Shown here in pieces: positions 35,660-53,863 of a DNA stretch of 64,000 bases. Source of the DNA: Montifringilla adamsi. Lineage: Eukaryota > Chordata > Aves > Passeriformes > Passeridae. The DNA lies in contig JAGGNK010007448.1 of the NCBI GenBank assembly GCA_017590115.1, forward strand, positions 5,620,815 through 5,684,814. The letters are read 5' to 3'. The position numbers were made by a program, and so were the translations under genes. Under the pieces are notes generated by a model. The model was not told where the DNA came from, did no database searches, and worked only from the letters and a program-made list of their open reading frames with translations. Positions within the stretch are counted from its first letter, which is position 1. Every line of letters starts with the position of its first letter.

Positions 35660-38600
35660 TCTGTTTATAAAACTGCTTTTAAGAAAAATGTAAATCTTGC
35701 TTCCCTTAGTCCATTCATTATAATGTCTATAAACAGTCCAGGGGATAATATAATTAAATCTCCATCTGGGAGGCAAGGTACTGTAAAAGCTTTTCTGGCT
35801 TCTAATAGGGTTAGTGTCTTGAAATTGTGTTAGAGCTGGGGCCACAGCTGAAAGGATGGGGAAGGACTGATGCTGATTGGATTGTACTTGTATTTGCCCG
35901 AGCATTTTGGATTACAGAAAGGACAGAAATTGTTAGGTGGGCTTTGTTTCCTGAGTAAAGCAGGAATGGCTTCAGGCTTAGCTACAGAAATGCTGTTTTC
36001 CAGTCAGTTCCCTGTGGTGGATGTGGGGGCTGTTTGGATGGTGAAGGAAGCTTTTTTAACTTAGTCTGTGCTAAAAGATAGCACTGGAGAATAATGGCCA
36101 CTGAATGGAGATGTGAACTCTGCTATTCAAGGCCACTGGGTGACTGTTTTATTGCTCATGTATTTTAGACCATGAAGGGCTGAAAGGGCAAAGCAGTTCC
36201 TGGGAGTTTCACCTGGCTCACAGGAGCAGTGAGATGTCTCCAGGATGTCTAGATTGGAGATGAGTGCTTTGACTCTTGATTCCAGGTGTGGTTTAATTAT
36301 ACAATCTAAACTTTGCACAGCTGGGTTAGAGTTTCTATAAGCAGCTCCTGAAAGTATGCTGCAGTGCTTCTAGAAGTGTGCAAGCCTCCTGAACAGCTCT
36401 GTATCCCAGCAGGATGGGTGAGCAACAGGCTGTTCTGCCAGAAGAGAGGGACTGCCTTCAACTCCTGACCAAGTCACAGTGCTGTGCTCCTGCTGCTTCT
36501 TGAGTAGAGGCTGCCCTGGGCCTGAGGTGTGCAAAGCAATTGTAAGACAAGCTGGTAATTGATCGTGCATGAAAATGCCAGCTTTGTGCTGCTTTTGCAA
36601 TAGTCCAAGCAAACTCTTTTGGTTTAGGCTGCTAGGGCTTGAGACCTCCCTGTGTGCCAGAATGGGGATGAGCAGTCTGATAATGTTTTGTACTGGAAAT
36701 GCAGGTGCCACAAATACATTGTCACTCTGATAGACAGCAACATGCATTATTTACTTCTGACATGTGCTGCTTGGTCTCTCTTTTGATCCCAGAGTATCAG
36801 TCTTGTATGATGAGATGGAAAAAGCTTTAAAACTTCCAAGGATAGGATCTAGACCATGAGTCCTGAACATGTTTATGACTAAAGACTGCTGCAAAACTCA
36901 ACCCACAGCAGAGCAAGTAACTTCCCAAATTTTTCTGGATTGCTCATTCTGTGAGGGATGTCCTTACATCAACAATCCATTCTCACTTGCAAGTATTCAA
37001 TCCATGAATGTTGTGTATTTTCCTTCAAGTTTCCATCAGACTGAAGCTTAGGGGGTTTATTTCTGACAAAGATTGGTGCATTCACAAAAAGCATTCAGTT
37101 TAAGTAGACAGTCACTGCCCTGGTCAGTGTCTTGTTCTCCTGACAAGCTGTTCAAAACAGAAGCAAACCAGATTATTTATTAGCTGCTAAAGCAATACAG
37201 CAACTTGAATTAAACCCACCTGTTTCCTTAATAGCACTTCTGAGCTGAACGAGTTCTTGGAGATCGCAATGATGCTCTTCCCATGTTAGGATTGAAGGTT
37301 AGTGACATGCACTTTACCTTTCCTGCTAAATACCCCAAAAAGTGATAAATTGCAATTATTTTGAACCAGCTGAAAGGCAAGGAATACAAAACCTATTAAA
37401 TGTGTAAAATTGTGCTGTACCCTGACACTATGCACTGGAATGTTAGTTGAAGTTGATCTGTGTTTCAGATTACTTTCTGATTTTGTTATTTGATCCCCAG
37501 TTAATTTAGCAGCTGGAAGTAATTTACTCTGTCAGTCTGAGTGGTTAAATAGCTGTTACAGATATCTTTCATGATGTGCTGTTCTTTCATATTAATTGTC
37601 ACTTCTTTTTAATAGCCTACCTCATTTTTAATTATTTTTCTTATTACCATTTATACACTCCATTTAGCTCACTCCATTTTAATTAAAGTTCTTGGTGTTC
37701 ATTACTGTAAGTAGTATTAAGTGGCTTTCTGTTGCTGAACCACATGAAGTCCTCGTCTTTTTTTTTTTTTCCCTCTTAAACAATTGATTCCAGGAATTTT
37801 GAGAACAATAACACACATCCTTTACAGAGGATGAGTTGTCTGGAAAAAAGTTTCAAATTTTATTGATTCCTAGGCTGTGACATTGTTTCCTTTTCTTACC
37901 TCTTTTCCCGCTTTAGAATGGAACTCACATGGTTGGAGTTCCTTGGATTTTTAAATGTTTTTTCAGTCCTCCTTCAGGGGAAGAGTAACTTTTCCCCCCC
38001 TCATCAATAGCTGTGCCTTCTCTATAGATCTGTTAATGTAATCTCCCCAGAGGCACTTGCTCCCTGGAGTGTATTTGTAGCAGTGCCTGCCTGAAGCCAA
38101 CTCATCCCTTGGATTCTTTTTCTTTTAACCATGGAGAGATTTCCTAACTTCTGGGGTGATTTCTCACTGCCAGACAATACTGTCATACTGTAAGCAGAGT
38201 CACCTGCTCTGGAGGTCACCTAAGGTAAGGCTGTGGGGATGCCGACTAGGAAAATTATTGCTTAAACTTCACTTTTAAAGTTTTTCTTCCATTTTAACTC
38301 TACTGTTTGGCCACAGTGGATAATGTACTTTTCCCAAGCATGTGCCAAAAGTGAATGAGTTTTCTGTCCTGCCTCATTCTAACAGTGTACAAAGCACAAC
38401 TGGAGTGGGGCAGGATTATTAAAGTTTGATTCGGACCCTTCTCCTTCCAGCTGTGGCAATGGATTAATATTAAACTGCTTTGGGAGTCTGAAATCCTCCA
38501 GAAATCTCATAACCAAAATCCAGTTTCAAAAGTAGCAGCACTTGAATTGCTGGACCCCAGTGGCAAAGGTCAACTTCATGTGAGTTCACACAAAGGATTA

Positions 38601-40964
38601 ATTTAGGATTCCTGGAATTTTCCATCCCTTCCTCCATTTCCTTTAAAGGACTTTTATTTGACAATGGAAGAGTTTTTCTGGAGGAGGCTTAATGAGAAGG
38701 GGGCTACTGAGCCTGAGTCATCTTTACAGCTGACAAATGTGTCCATTTCAATAAGTCACTACTCATGGCTTAAACATGCTTCACTCCCATTGTGTAAATG
38801 CACAAGCAGGGCTGTGGTTTGGCATCTGGGACCTGCAACTTGGTGTAGCATTTCAGAATCATGACATTCACTTTGTACGTGGGATTGTTTGGGCAGCTGA
38901 GCAACAGCACCTTCCCCGTGAGCACTGAAGGCTGCTCTTGTTTGCTCTGAAGGACTTGTACAACTGGACACTTCACCAGAATAAAAGTTTAATTTGCATT
39001 TTCTTTCTCTATCTGTGTTCTTTGGTGTTTCCTGTCTACGAAGGCATTCAGCCTTCCATGATGTCATTTTTCAAAAGACAGATGGTAATAATTCCAGCTA
39101 TTGTGTAGGATTGGGTTCTTTTACTCATTACAAAAGTCTCAGTGGATTATGACAATCCTCTATGAATTAAGTAGATGTATAGAGGAAGAGGTGCTGCTCT
39201 GTGACAAGCTGGGGCTGTGTCACAGGTTTCACTATCACTTTACAAGTGTCCAAAACAGTTTCTGTTGCTGAATTTATGGCTGTTGCCATAGGAATTGTCT
39301 TCAGACTGGTAAATTATTTCAGTACCTGCTTTCCCCATGGGCTCCTTAACTGGAAATGCTGCAGATAGTGTCTTTCCCAATTCATGGAGTGTTACAGAGA
39401 ATCAGGCTGTGACTTGCAAAGAAAATTTGAGTTTCTGTGCAGCTCTTTTATTGTGTAGAAAGGTGTTTCTCTTGAGTTTTTCCTTCCCTCACTTCCTTTG
39501 TCTGTGACTACTTGACCACAGTGACATTGGCCCCACTTCAGACAGAGAACATAAGCAGGCTTTGAAACAGGTGAGTGGGAGCTTGTAATGCTGCTGATTG
39601 ATGAGTTTTAATGAAATGCAGGACTGAACCAAAAAAGGAGAGGACAAAATGTCCCTTGCCCTCTAAGGCTTACCTGGACCTCAGCTCCTTTTGGCTGGTT
39701 TACCTTTTGGAGGACTTAGCTGGTCTTTGAGGAGCTGAGGAAATCATGCTTCCTTTACTCCTTGTATTCATTAAATATTCTCTCACTTGTTGCTGATCAA
39801 AGACTGCAGGAGAGGTGAAGTGGTCCAGTGGAAAATTTTCCTCCTTGATAACCCTGGCAGCTCCACAGCAGCAGTTTTGGTACAAGTGCTGAGCTGCTTG
39901 AGCTGGCTTGGCTCCAAATGGCTTCAATGGGAGCCCTTATTGGGGTAATCGTGCCAGTCTGAAAAGCATTTGAAACACTTGATCTGCACCTTTCCTGCAG
40001 ACATGGGCTGGGCTTTGGCAGCCTCCAATGGAGCTTGCCAGAAGTTTTCTTGCAGAGCTGGCAGGAGAAAATGTTGAGTTTGCAAAAAGAGCTCTTGGAG
40101 GGGGAGGAAGGGAAGGAAAAGGAGCCATTTCCCAGTTTTGTCTAAGTACTGTCAACCTTTCTGTGTAAACTTATGGGGAGAGAAGGCTTTACAATGGTGG
40201 CATCCTTCTCTTTGACTTTTTTTGGGCATTGTGTGGCCAGAGTGGTTTTCCTCTTGCTGGAAAGGTCTTTCTGAGCCTCAAAATAGGGGCATGGCTGGAG
40301 TGGCAAAGAATGGGAGGACTCCTGAGGACAGACACGGAAAGCTAGAACCAGGATGGGTTTTATCTCCTGGTAGCTGCTGCATTGTTTGCTGTGATCTGCT
40401 GTTTATATTGCTCAAAACATTCCATGGACCAGGAAAACTGTGGTTTGCTGCTGTGGCACGAACCAAAACAGCCTCTGGAGTCATGGTGTGTGTGTAAGGT
40501 GGGGAGTGGAGAAGGTGACGTGATAAATTGCCAGTAAAAACCACCGTGTGTGGGAATGAGAAGGACATGACACGACAGTGACGGAGAGGGACTAAGGAGT
40601 GGTGTGGGAGTGTTTTCCAGGAATGTTTCTCCAGGATTGCTGCCTCCTGGGGAGGGGTGAGGTGGGTCACACAATCAACTTGCAGGCAACAATCTACAGC
40701 TGGTTTTTTTCCCCATTGGTCATGCATCTTCCTTAAAAACTTTTCCACTCCATCAGTTGGTAAGAGTGTTAATATTCCAGTAGTCCTTCCCTCTTTTTTT
40801 TTGAGCTTTGTAGCATTGGAGACTGATTTTTGGTTTTTTTCCCCTCCAGGTTTGTAGTCGAGTGATTAGTCTCTGGCAGAATTTAGCTTTTTAAACTACT
40901 GAATTCATATCCTCCTGTGTACTGGGTAAAGCCTGAAAAAAGTTAAACCCCTAATTTCCTCTTT

Positions 40965-41008
<44 letters not shown>

Positions 41009-42110
41009 TAGTAAGGTGCAGAGTGATTTTGTCCACAATTCCCTTACAGAATAGAAAACTTAATTTTTTCAGACAACCTCTCTTTAAATGGATTTTCAGT
41101 TGCTAGGATGTAAACACTTTCCTGTGAGCATTTTGCATTCCTTCCTTTTGCTGGGTTTTCCTTTGGCTGGGTGAGTGATGCAAGAACACGCCCCCGTGGT
41201 GTTATTTTTGTGAAGTGCTGCTCAAGGGTGTTTTCGGTGTTTCCTCTAGGAGCCAAACACATTTTCTCCTAGAGAGGAAAACCTTCCCCAGGGATTCCCG
41301 ATGGGAGGGATGTGTTGGCTGGGAGCGCCACCGCTGGGCTGGCAACTGTTCCTCCCTCTGCCTTTTAGACCCACTTTCTGCATTTTGCTCTCTGGTTTGA
41401 ACTTAGGGTGGATTTGGCTTTACTTATTTGTAAATATTACATGGACTTCTGGAGCTGCAGGAGAGTGAACAGAGCAAGTGAAGGTGTAAATTATCAAAAA
41501 GCAGCTGTGAATGAAAATAGCAGAAGTATTCCCTATGGGTTTTACTAAACCCATACTTTTACTAAAGCTCTTTACCACATTTTAGTCTGTTTGTCACCTC
41601 CTGGGCTGGGGAGCCTTTTCAGGGCATATGCTGAAGTGCTGGCAGGACTCACTGACTAAGCAAAAAGGGCTCTGTAAGACCTTGAATCAGTACTTTAAAC
41701 TTGTTCTAAGACATCTTGATCTTTTCTTCACACTTGACTCTTATTTTAACCCCCTTTATCTTTCTTACTCCTGTGATTACCAGTTTAACTGCCCTATTTT
41801 TAAATCTGGGTTATTAATTAAAAGTGATTCCTCCTTGGAGCTCAGCTGTTCATCGAGTCTGTGATTGCACTCGAATAGAAAAATTTTGTGTGCTTTGTAA
41901 CCACCAAGAGCCAAAGCAGTACTGTGCAGTCCTGAATGTCCCAGCAAAGAACTGGCAACGGGGACAAAAATCTTTGAGCTGTGCAAGAGTCCAACTGCCC
42001 AGCGCTGGCTTTTATCACATGCTGGGACAAGGATCACGTGGAGAGGCGGGGAGTCAGCCCTACAGAGCCCAGGTGGCACCGAGGTGTTGGTGCTGGGAGC
42101 TTCTGCCCCG
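35660..42110. other. Intergenic LRRC8A-PHYHD1 (includes PHYHD1 promoter/5'UTR)
   Basis: About 6.4 kb with no recognised coding exon. It contains a T-run near 37758-37770 and a 37-nt A-run at 40968-41004. The PHYHD1 start is not in a strong CpG island; a CACGTG E-box lies near 42036, about 75 bp upstream of the ATG. The PHYHD1 transcription start cannot be placed. Confidence 0.45.
40968..41004. repeat. Poly(A) homopolymer, 37 nt
   Basis: An uninterrupted run of 37 A. No poly(A) signal, retrocopy body or flanking duplication was recognised beside it, so it is listed as a simple repeat. Confidence 0.9.
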
Positions 42111-47304
<5,194 letters not shown>

Positions 47305-47929
47305 AGTTAGTGACTGGCTTGTGGAGTCAATAGCCGATCAATATTCCTTTCTGATTGTTCATTCACGGTCTCTTTAAAAACAACCTTCACTAGATCAGCT
47401 CTCAGTGTTAATTTATCCTCCTCCTCGAAACCAGGACCATTATCACAGCCCAAAACTGCAGTAGACAGAAGCTTCTACTGCAGCAGGAGCCCTGCCAGTA
47501 TGAGAGTAGCCACCCAGTCCTTTTGGTAAGGAAACACCTTCAGTCTTGAAAACAAACCAGTTAAGACCATTGCACCTTGACTGGGACCACTTACCAAGTA
47601 TTTATCCTGCAGATACTCAGTATTTTCTTGTGTTTAAGAGCTTAAGTGCATTTCTTGACTGACTCCAGCAATGCAAGTGAACATGTTGTGGGGAGAAGTT
47701 TGATTTTCATCCCTAGTTTTCTGTCTTACTGTTGGAATAACAGTGATTTAAAACAATCTTCTTGTGGGTGAAATGAAGCAAGAGGTCTGCTTTTTATAGT
47801 CAGTCTTCTAAATACTCCTGGCAGACAGTAGCTGTTTTATCTCTGAGTGTGATTAAAAATACAACAATTTTTAAAGATTCATATTGAAATGATGGAAACA
47901 AAGAACCTCAATCAAACTCTTTACAGTTA

Positions 47930-47935
47930 AATAAA
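47930..47935 (+). terminator. PHYHD1: PHYHD1 poly(A) signal AATAAA
   Basis: AATAAA about 0.63 kb after the PHYHD1 stop, followed by T-rich sequence. The 3'UTR is therefore about 47305-47955. Confidence 0.6.
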
Positions 47936-47959
47936 AAAATAGAAATTCTTCTTTTCATC

Positions 47960-49980
47960 TCCATCATCTTTTCTTTGAGGAAGACACAGTGGGACCTTTT
48001 TCCAACAGATGGGGACAGTGCTAAATTGTCTGATGAGCAGCTGGAACTCTCAATATGCACATGAATAATTTCTATCCCCAAAACCCCACCAAACCCAAAA
48101 CAACTTATACCAAGGAATCTTTGGAAATGCAAGCTCCAATCTGTACTTGAACTGAACAGAAGCTGTGATTTCACCGGCACTGGTGCAGTGGCAACCCTGA
48201 GATGGGAGCCCAGTGTCACCAGTGCAGGAATTATATCAGAGTAACCCTAAGGCTGCTGAGGGCCGTGGTAGAGTGCACCCAAATCTTACTGATTCATCCC
48301 TTTCAAAAGCAAATTGGGGAGCTGGGTCATGGCAACAGCAGCAACATTGAATGCAAAGTTTCTGCATTCAAAAACTACCTTTCCTACAGCTGGTTTGAAA
48401 GTTGGAAGCAGGGTGGAAGGAAAGCAAATTTCTCTGATGCAATTTATGACATCAGTGGTGAAGGCTGTGGCTTGTGACAGAAGCAACTTAAGTTTTGCCT
48501 GTGTCCTTCCATGAGAGAAGTTAATTTAGAATTCTGCAGAGGAGGGATAATTTGTCCTGACTTGCACCACTACCTGCAGTGTGCAAAACCATCTACTTCA
48601 AGTGCATAAATTAAAAAAAAGCTGGGTTGATTGGCAGGATTTCCCATTAAATATGAAAGAAACAGCCCAGCAGTTGCTGAGTTGGGCTGCCTACAGAGTA
48701 TCTGACAATTTACTGTGTTAGTAACCAGCTCTGGCATCCTCAGGAAAAGCAGCACCAAATGCCAGGAGCCCTTCCCAGGCAGGATGAATTGGGCAATGCT
48801 GCTTCTCAGCTGTTCCAGTCCTGGCTTGTTGCAGGGACACACAATATTGGATTCTGGAGCCAATTCTGCTGACTCAGGGACTGGTTTCACTCCACCCTTG
48901 GTCTTAGGCTCCCTCCCAAGGCATGGTCTCAGAGCTACAGGCCTGCAGGACAGTGTTGTGTAAGGTACCTTGGACTTCCCCCAGACTGTTCCCAAAAGTG
49001 AATTAAAAAAGGGTCAGAAGTGAACTTCATGATGCAAACTAAAATCCTGGGATGACAATCTCCTGCTTGGAGACAGGAAGGACACTTGTGTTTTGTTCTA
49101 ATGGACACTGGGCCAACCAGTGAGAAGAGAATGTTGATACAGAATGGTTTCATACATAGAAATGAAGTGGGTTTTTTGGCCACAAAATGGTAGTTATAAT
49201 TGTAATTAAATGGATGGAATTCAGTAGCTTTAGTCAGTTTGTTGATAGAAGCATTTTTATACATTATTTGATTAAACATCTGGCTGAAAAAATGGAAAAC
49301 TAGGAAAGGGTAATAGTAGAAAATTTTATTGACTTCAACAGATTTTCTGCTTTCAGGATTAATGTGTAATTAGTTTTAGCTGTGACTTTGCTTAATTTCC
49401 CCCCCCACTCATTCCAAATTAATTTAGAGTTTAAGTCTTGACAAAGATAAAACACTTTTCTTGCTGAAGCAAACTTCAGGGCTAAAGATTCACTGTTCTT
49501 GTTAGTATGGTCTGGAATGAGCAGTGTCTGACATCCCCAAACCTTCCCCACCCACCCTGGACCACTCAGCTGTGGCAGCTGCTGGTTTTGGAGTTGTGTT
49601 TGTGCATTGTGGTGTGGTTTTGGCTCTTGCTGATGAGGACTGGACATAGCTGGACACTTGTACCTGGTTCCTGTGCCCCCCCTCGTTATCAAACATGCTT
49701 TACATCGTGCTTATACAGAAATGAGAGTTCACACATCAAACACAAGACGCAGGACTTGGTACAGAAAACAAGGTACAGTACAGAGGTAGCAACATCCTGA
49801 AGACTTGCTTGTTTATTTTGTCCTCTCTAATTGACTTACCTCTTCTTCCTCTGCTTCCCTTGGGTACGCAGAAGAAACTTAAATTGGATTATTAAACACA
49901 AGTGCTGTTTTTATCAGTCATGCTTGTTGCTGTTAGATCATAAATCTGTCTATTTTCGATGGGTAAAAACAAGACCAAAT
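47960..49980. other. Intergenic between convergent PHYHD1 and DOLK
   Basis: No exon or repeat family was recognised. Minus-strand AATAAA sequences at 49812-49817 and 49325-49330 could serve longer DOLK transcripts. Confidence 0.5.
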
Positions 49981-49987
49981 CAAAACC

Positions 49988-49993
49988 TTTATT
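49988..49993 (-). terminator. DOLK: DOLK proximal poly(A) signal AATAAA
   Basis: Minus-strand AATAAA about 140 nt after the DOLK stop codon. Further AATAAA copies lie downstream at 49812-49817 and 49325-49330, so alternative polyadenylation is possible. Confidence 0.5.
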
Positions 49994-50129
49994 TTAAATA
50001 AGACTTTTTCATTTCTGTTCTCAACAATTTTCTCTGCTGTACCAAAACATCATCTTTGAGCTTTCATTAAAGTGCATTTTCTAGTACTTTTCTCCAGGAA
50101 GGGAGAAAACTCTGTTCCTGGAAGTGCTT

Positions 50130-51701
50130 CTATGCCATGAGCATGATCTGGAGGTAGAGAGGCAACAGCAGATTATCAATTTGAGTAGTGTAAGCTTCCA
50201 AAAGAGAAACCAAACTCACAGATGCCAGAATCCAGGCATAGCTGGAGTTCAGATTCACACTGCTGTCAAAGATCAGAATGAGAGCCACAGCAATGATCTG
50301 GGCAAAAATAGCTGTCATTGTCCCTTCAAAGGTCTTCTTTGTTCCTGGCCATTTGATTTCCCCCAGTGTACTGCCAAAAACAGAGGCAATGGTGTCTCCC
50401 ACCCCTACTGCCAGCACCCCAGAGTAGGGGACCAGTGCTCCTGCCCCGGGCAAGGTGCCTTTAGGAGCACACGATCTGGGAAACAACCACACTGGGAGGG
50501 ACATGCCAAGGAGGAGATAAATATGAGTCAAGATTAGAGGTCCACTGTCTCTTTCATCCAAGAAGAGAGAGAGCAAATGCCTCAGGGTTTGTCCAAAAGG
50601 TTTGATCCTGAAGTAGCGAACGTACTCTAAGAAGATAAACACTGCCAGACACAGCACTGCAGCAACATAGAGGAGCTGCTGGTCATAAATGAGTCCAGGA
50701 ACATAAGTAGCTACAACAATGAAGTGGAAATATTTCCTGGTTATAGTCGAGGCCTGGTGTTTTTTAGATTCAGATGATCTCTTAGCATTCTGGTAGAAAA
50801 CCACCCCGCATGCTAAGGCAGCCAAGAAAGTCCAATACACAATGAGGTAAAGTCTTGTCTGTGTCTGAAACAGAAACTGGAGCAGCCAGAACAAAGGGTT
50901 CCTCTGGATCAGTCGGTACAGCCAAGGCATGATGACCCCTAAGCCTAACACTGCTGTCATCATGTGGAAAAACATGGAGGAGATCCATGTGCTCGAATCC
51001 ATGAAAGTGAAGAGCACAGTGAAAAAAAGACCAAGAAGAACAACTCCGACAACTGCTACCAGAAGGAAGAAGTCAATGGGGTCCCCTCTGCCCTCGATTA
51101 CATTCAGTGAGCGTTTAATGAGCTGATTGAGAACAAAACTTACACCTCCAAGAACCAGCAGCGCTTCCCCGGGAGTAAAACACCGAGGCAACAGGTACAG
51201 CAAGATCATACTGAGGTAGACGAAAATGAGCAGCACTTCCAGAACCTCTATCACTTCTGAGACAGTCAAGGAATGCTTCATGGTGTAGATAATTATGCTG
51301 CCAGCAACACCAGTCAGGATGCAAGTGTTGGTCGGCACGGGTTTGGTGATGCCAACCGCCAGGACGGACAGGAAGAGCGCCAGCAGCATTCCCGTGGAAG
51401 CCACCACGACGCCGAAGCGCTCGAAGTACACGATGCCGGCAGCCCTGCACCTCTCCTTCATCACCACCCCCAGCAGGGGCATGACCATGCTGGCGGGCAG
51501 CAGGCCGCTGTTGGCCGCCCCCCGGAACTGGAACACGGCCCCCCCCTGCTGCAGCAGCCGGTCCCATTTGAACTGCACGTAGAAGGCCTGCAGGGCCAAG
51601 GCCAGGGCGCACCACGAGAAGCGGTCCCACACCACGGCGTGCACCGACAGCACCACGCCGAGCACCAGCAGCGACTCCACCAGCACGGCCTTGGTGAACA
51701 T
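50130..51701 (-). CDS. DOLK: DOLK, dolichol kinase
   Basis: A single coding exon of 523 codons; human DOLK is 538 aa and also has an uninterrupted coding region. It phosphorylates dolichol with CTP to make dolichyl phosphate, the lipid carrier for N-glycosylation, C- and O-mannosylation and GPI anchors, in the ER membrane. The protein is hydrophobic with more than ten predicted membrane helices. The conserved C-terminal CTP-binding region is at about residues 433-461 ([12 protein letters not shown], then GTKKTFEGT). I chose the ATG at 51701 ([12 protein letters not shown]): it has A at -3 and aligns near the human N-terminus, about 15 residues shorter. The frame stays open upstream to a probable splice acceptor at 51800-51801, so a longer N-terminus cannot be excluded. 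The 5' third is very GC-rich. Confidence 0.93.
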   Translation of the reverse strand: MFTKAVLVESLLVLGVVLSVHAVVWDRFSWCALALALQAFYVQFKWDRLLQQGGAVFQFRGAANSGLLPASMVMPLLGVVMKERCRAAGIVYFERFGVVVASTGMLLALFLSVLAVGITKPVPTNTCILTGVAGSIIIYTMKHSLTVSEVIEVLEVLLIFVYLSMILLYLLPRCFTPGEALLVLGGVSFVLNQLIKRSLNVIEGRGDPIDFFLLVAVVGVVLLGLFFTVLFTFMDSSTWISSMFFHMMTAVLGLGVIMPWLYRLIQRNPLFWLLQFLFQTQTRLYLIVYWTFLAALACGVVFYQNAKRSSESKKHQASTITRKYFHFIVVATYVPGLIYDQQLLYVAAVLCLAVFIFLEYVRYFRIKPFGQTLRHLLSLFLDERDSGPLILTHIYLLLGMSLPVWLFPRSCAPKGTLPGAGALVPYSGVLAVGVGDTIASVFGSTLGEIKWPGTKKTFEGTMTAIFAQIIAVALILIFDSSVNLNSSYAWILASVSLVSLLEAYTTQIDNLLLPLYLQIMLMA

Positions 51702-53863
51702 GATGCCAGCCCAGCCCGCCTCAAGCTTGCAGAATCTCAGGAGGCCTGATGCGCTCAGCTGTCCATTAGGAAGAATTTCCTTCCGTGCTACTGCAATTCC
51801 TATTAAAAAAAAAATGCAAGCAGTTGTTGCCATCTTGTTGTAAAAGTTCCATACCTTCTTGGTAATTTCTCATGGGCAGCTCCTCGCAGCACTGACTCCT
51901 TCTTCTTCACAGCACAGCCAATAAACTCCAGCTCCCCCCTCTCAACCAGCTAACCCATGGTTTTATAGCACTCATCCTCACTGGACACAGCTGTGGCCTG
52001 TTAAGGGCAGGCCTGTTCCTAATCTTTGGTAATTAGTACAGCTGCAGCTCCTCAGGGGTGGGATTACCTTCCGCACTATCTTTATTTTCTCACATTCTAT
52101 CCCCCCCACAAGCAATTAAAGCAACTACTTGGACAGCTGAAGTGTTTGCACTTTTGTGAAGCTATTTGGTTCTTAATTTAAACTGACAGTTATGTGCCAA
52201 TTGCTAATGTCAACACACAGATGAATTAAAAAAAAACAAACAGTGAGGTGAGTGAATCCTGCACTTCACCTTCTCTGAGTGAAGGCTCACAGCTCACTGC
52301 TGCTCACAGCTGCCCTGCAAACCAAACTTTCCTTTAAACTTTTGGACTGGAAGATAAGCAGTTGAGATAATCAGCAACAGGCACATTTTCTCTGTTAGGT
52401 TAAATCTCATCTTATCTCCTTCAAAGAATTGTGGGCATTGACAACATCGTGCAATTCTCACCAGCATTTGTTGCTTTCTGGCACCCTTGATTTCCCTATG
52501 GATATATAATTTGATAATCAGCCACATGTAAACATCTGCTGTTAGTGGCACCTCTTCTGGGGTCTTTGAAGGTCTCTGGTTCTTTATTTCTGTTGGAAAT
52601 ATTACGGTTGATCCAGCTGTGAAACACAGCCTTACTTTATCCTTTCTGGCCCACCTTTAAGCTGGTTAGCAGCAAAGTCTTACTAAATTCTGCTCCCCAA
52701 GTGTCATTGCCAATATCTACACCAGCTCTCTCATGGAAGGCCAGAAGTTTGTTTAAGGTTCTCTTTTGGGTTTTCAGCCAGTGTTGAAAGGTGACACCAG
52801 ATTACAAAACTGACAAAGTAACAGCAATATTACTGAGGAACTATTACAGTTTGTATTGTCAAAATTCCTTAGTGTGCCTGCAGTGTTTAGATATTTATGA
52901 CTTTGTACTGAAAACTTAATTATTGATAGATTGCTTTTTGGCATCCTTATTCTTATATCCTGAAATACTTGATTGCCAAACATTACATGCACTGTTGCTA
53001 CACAGCTCCTTCAGGCCAAATGTAATCTTCTGTCATTGCAATTAATTTTTAAACAGGAGAAGAATTAATCATACAGTCAATAAAAGAGAACTGGTTTGGA
53101 CAATATCCACCTCCAGCCAATAACAGTTTTTGGGTTGTACTCCCTGCTGTTTCTGAGCACTGTGGGGAGGGGGAAGCCTAAGGATTGTTTGAGAAGAAGC
53201 AGAGTAAATGCCACCTGCCAACCAAAGACCGAGTCCTCCTACTCGGTCTGGCAGCCTTAGGATTGCACTGCAGCTCCGGTACCAATGGATACACTTCCCT
53301 GCCAGGCCAGGCAGAATTTCACCCTGCCCGAGCTCTGTGGTGCAGCAGCTCTGAATGTTTAGACCTGACCATCTGCAACGCGATATATTTCACTGCTGAG
53401 TTATTTCGTTTTCTTGTGCCTGTCGCAATCCCCTCCTCCGCACCTTCTCTCAGGTAATGTGAGGCTCCTCAGCCCCGCCGCTCTCATCCCCGAACGGGAC
53501 CCAGCACCGTGCGGGGACCCAGCGTTTTCTGCTCCGCATCCCGATTGCTCAGGGCAGGGAAGCTTCCCACTGGCGTGCTGTCAAACATCCGGCAGCCCTC
53601 GCCCAGCTGCAGCCCCCGCCTGCTCCCTCTCTTCCCCAAGCCCCCGCAGCGCTGTGGACGCCCCTCAACCCGCGGGCTGCCCGCGCCCTGTCCTTCTACG
53701 CTGCTCGCTGCCGCCTCCTGTCCCCCTCAGCCGCGACACCCACAGCCCAGCCTCCGCTACTGGGAACGACATCCGCCCACGGGCGCTGTCGGAGGCGCTC
53801 CCGGGTGATTCCCGGTTCCACCGCGAAGCTGCGGCCCCGCCCCGGAGCCCAAGGCGCACCCAC
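51702..53863 (-). other. DOLK: DOLK 5' leader and presumed 5'UTR intron
   Basis: A T-rich acceptor on the minus strand (TTTTTTTTTTAATAG) ends at 51800, and a donor (GAG|GTGGGT) ends a CpG-island exon at 53864, implying a 2.06-kb leader intron. The stretch holds no recognised gene or repeat. The intron is inferred from splice-site sequence only. Confidence 0.45.

Noticed and set aside
40968..41004. Processed retrocopy tail
   Set aside because: A 37-nt A-run, but no upstream sequence resembles a spliced gene or SINE and no target-site duplication was seen.
51702..51833. DOLK start at 51833 (567-codon reading)
   Set aside because: That ATG lies upstream of a T-run and a probable splice acceptor, and the residues it adds match no DOLK N-terminus. 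The ATG at 51701 fits better.
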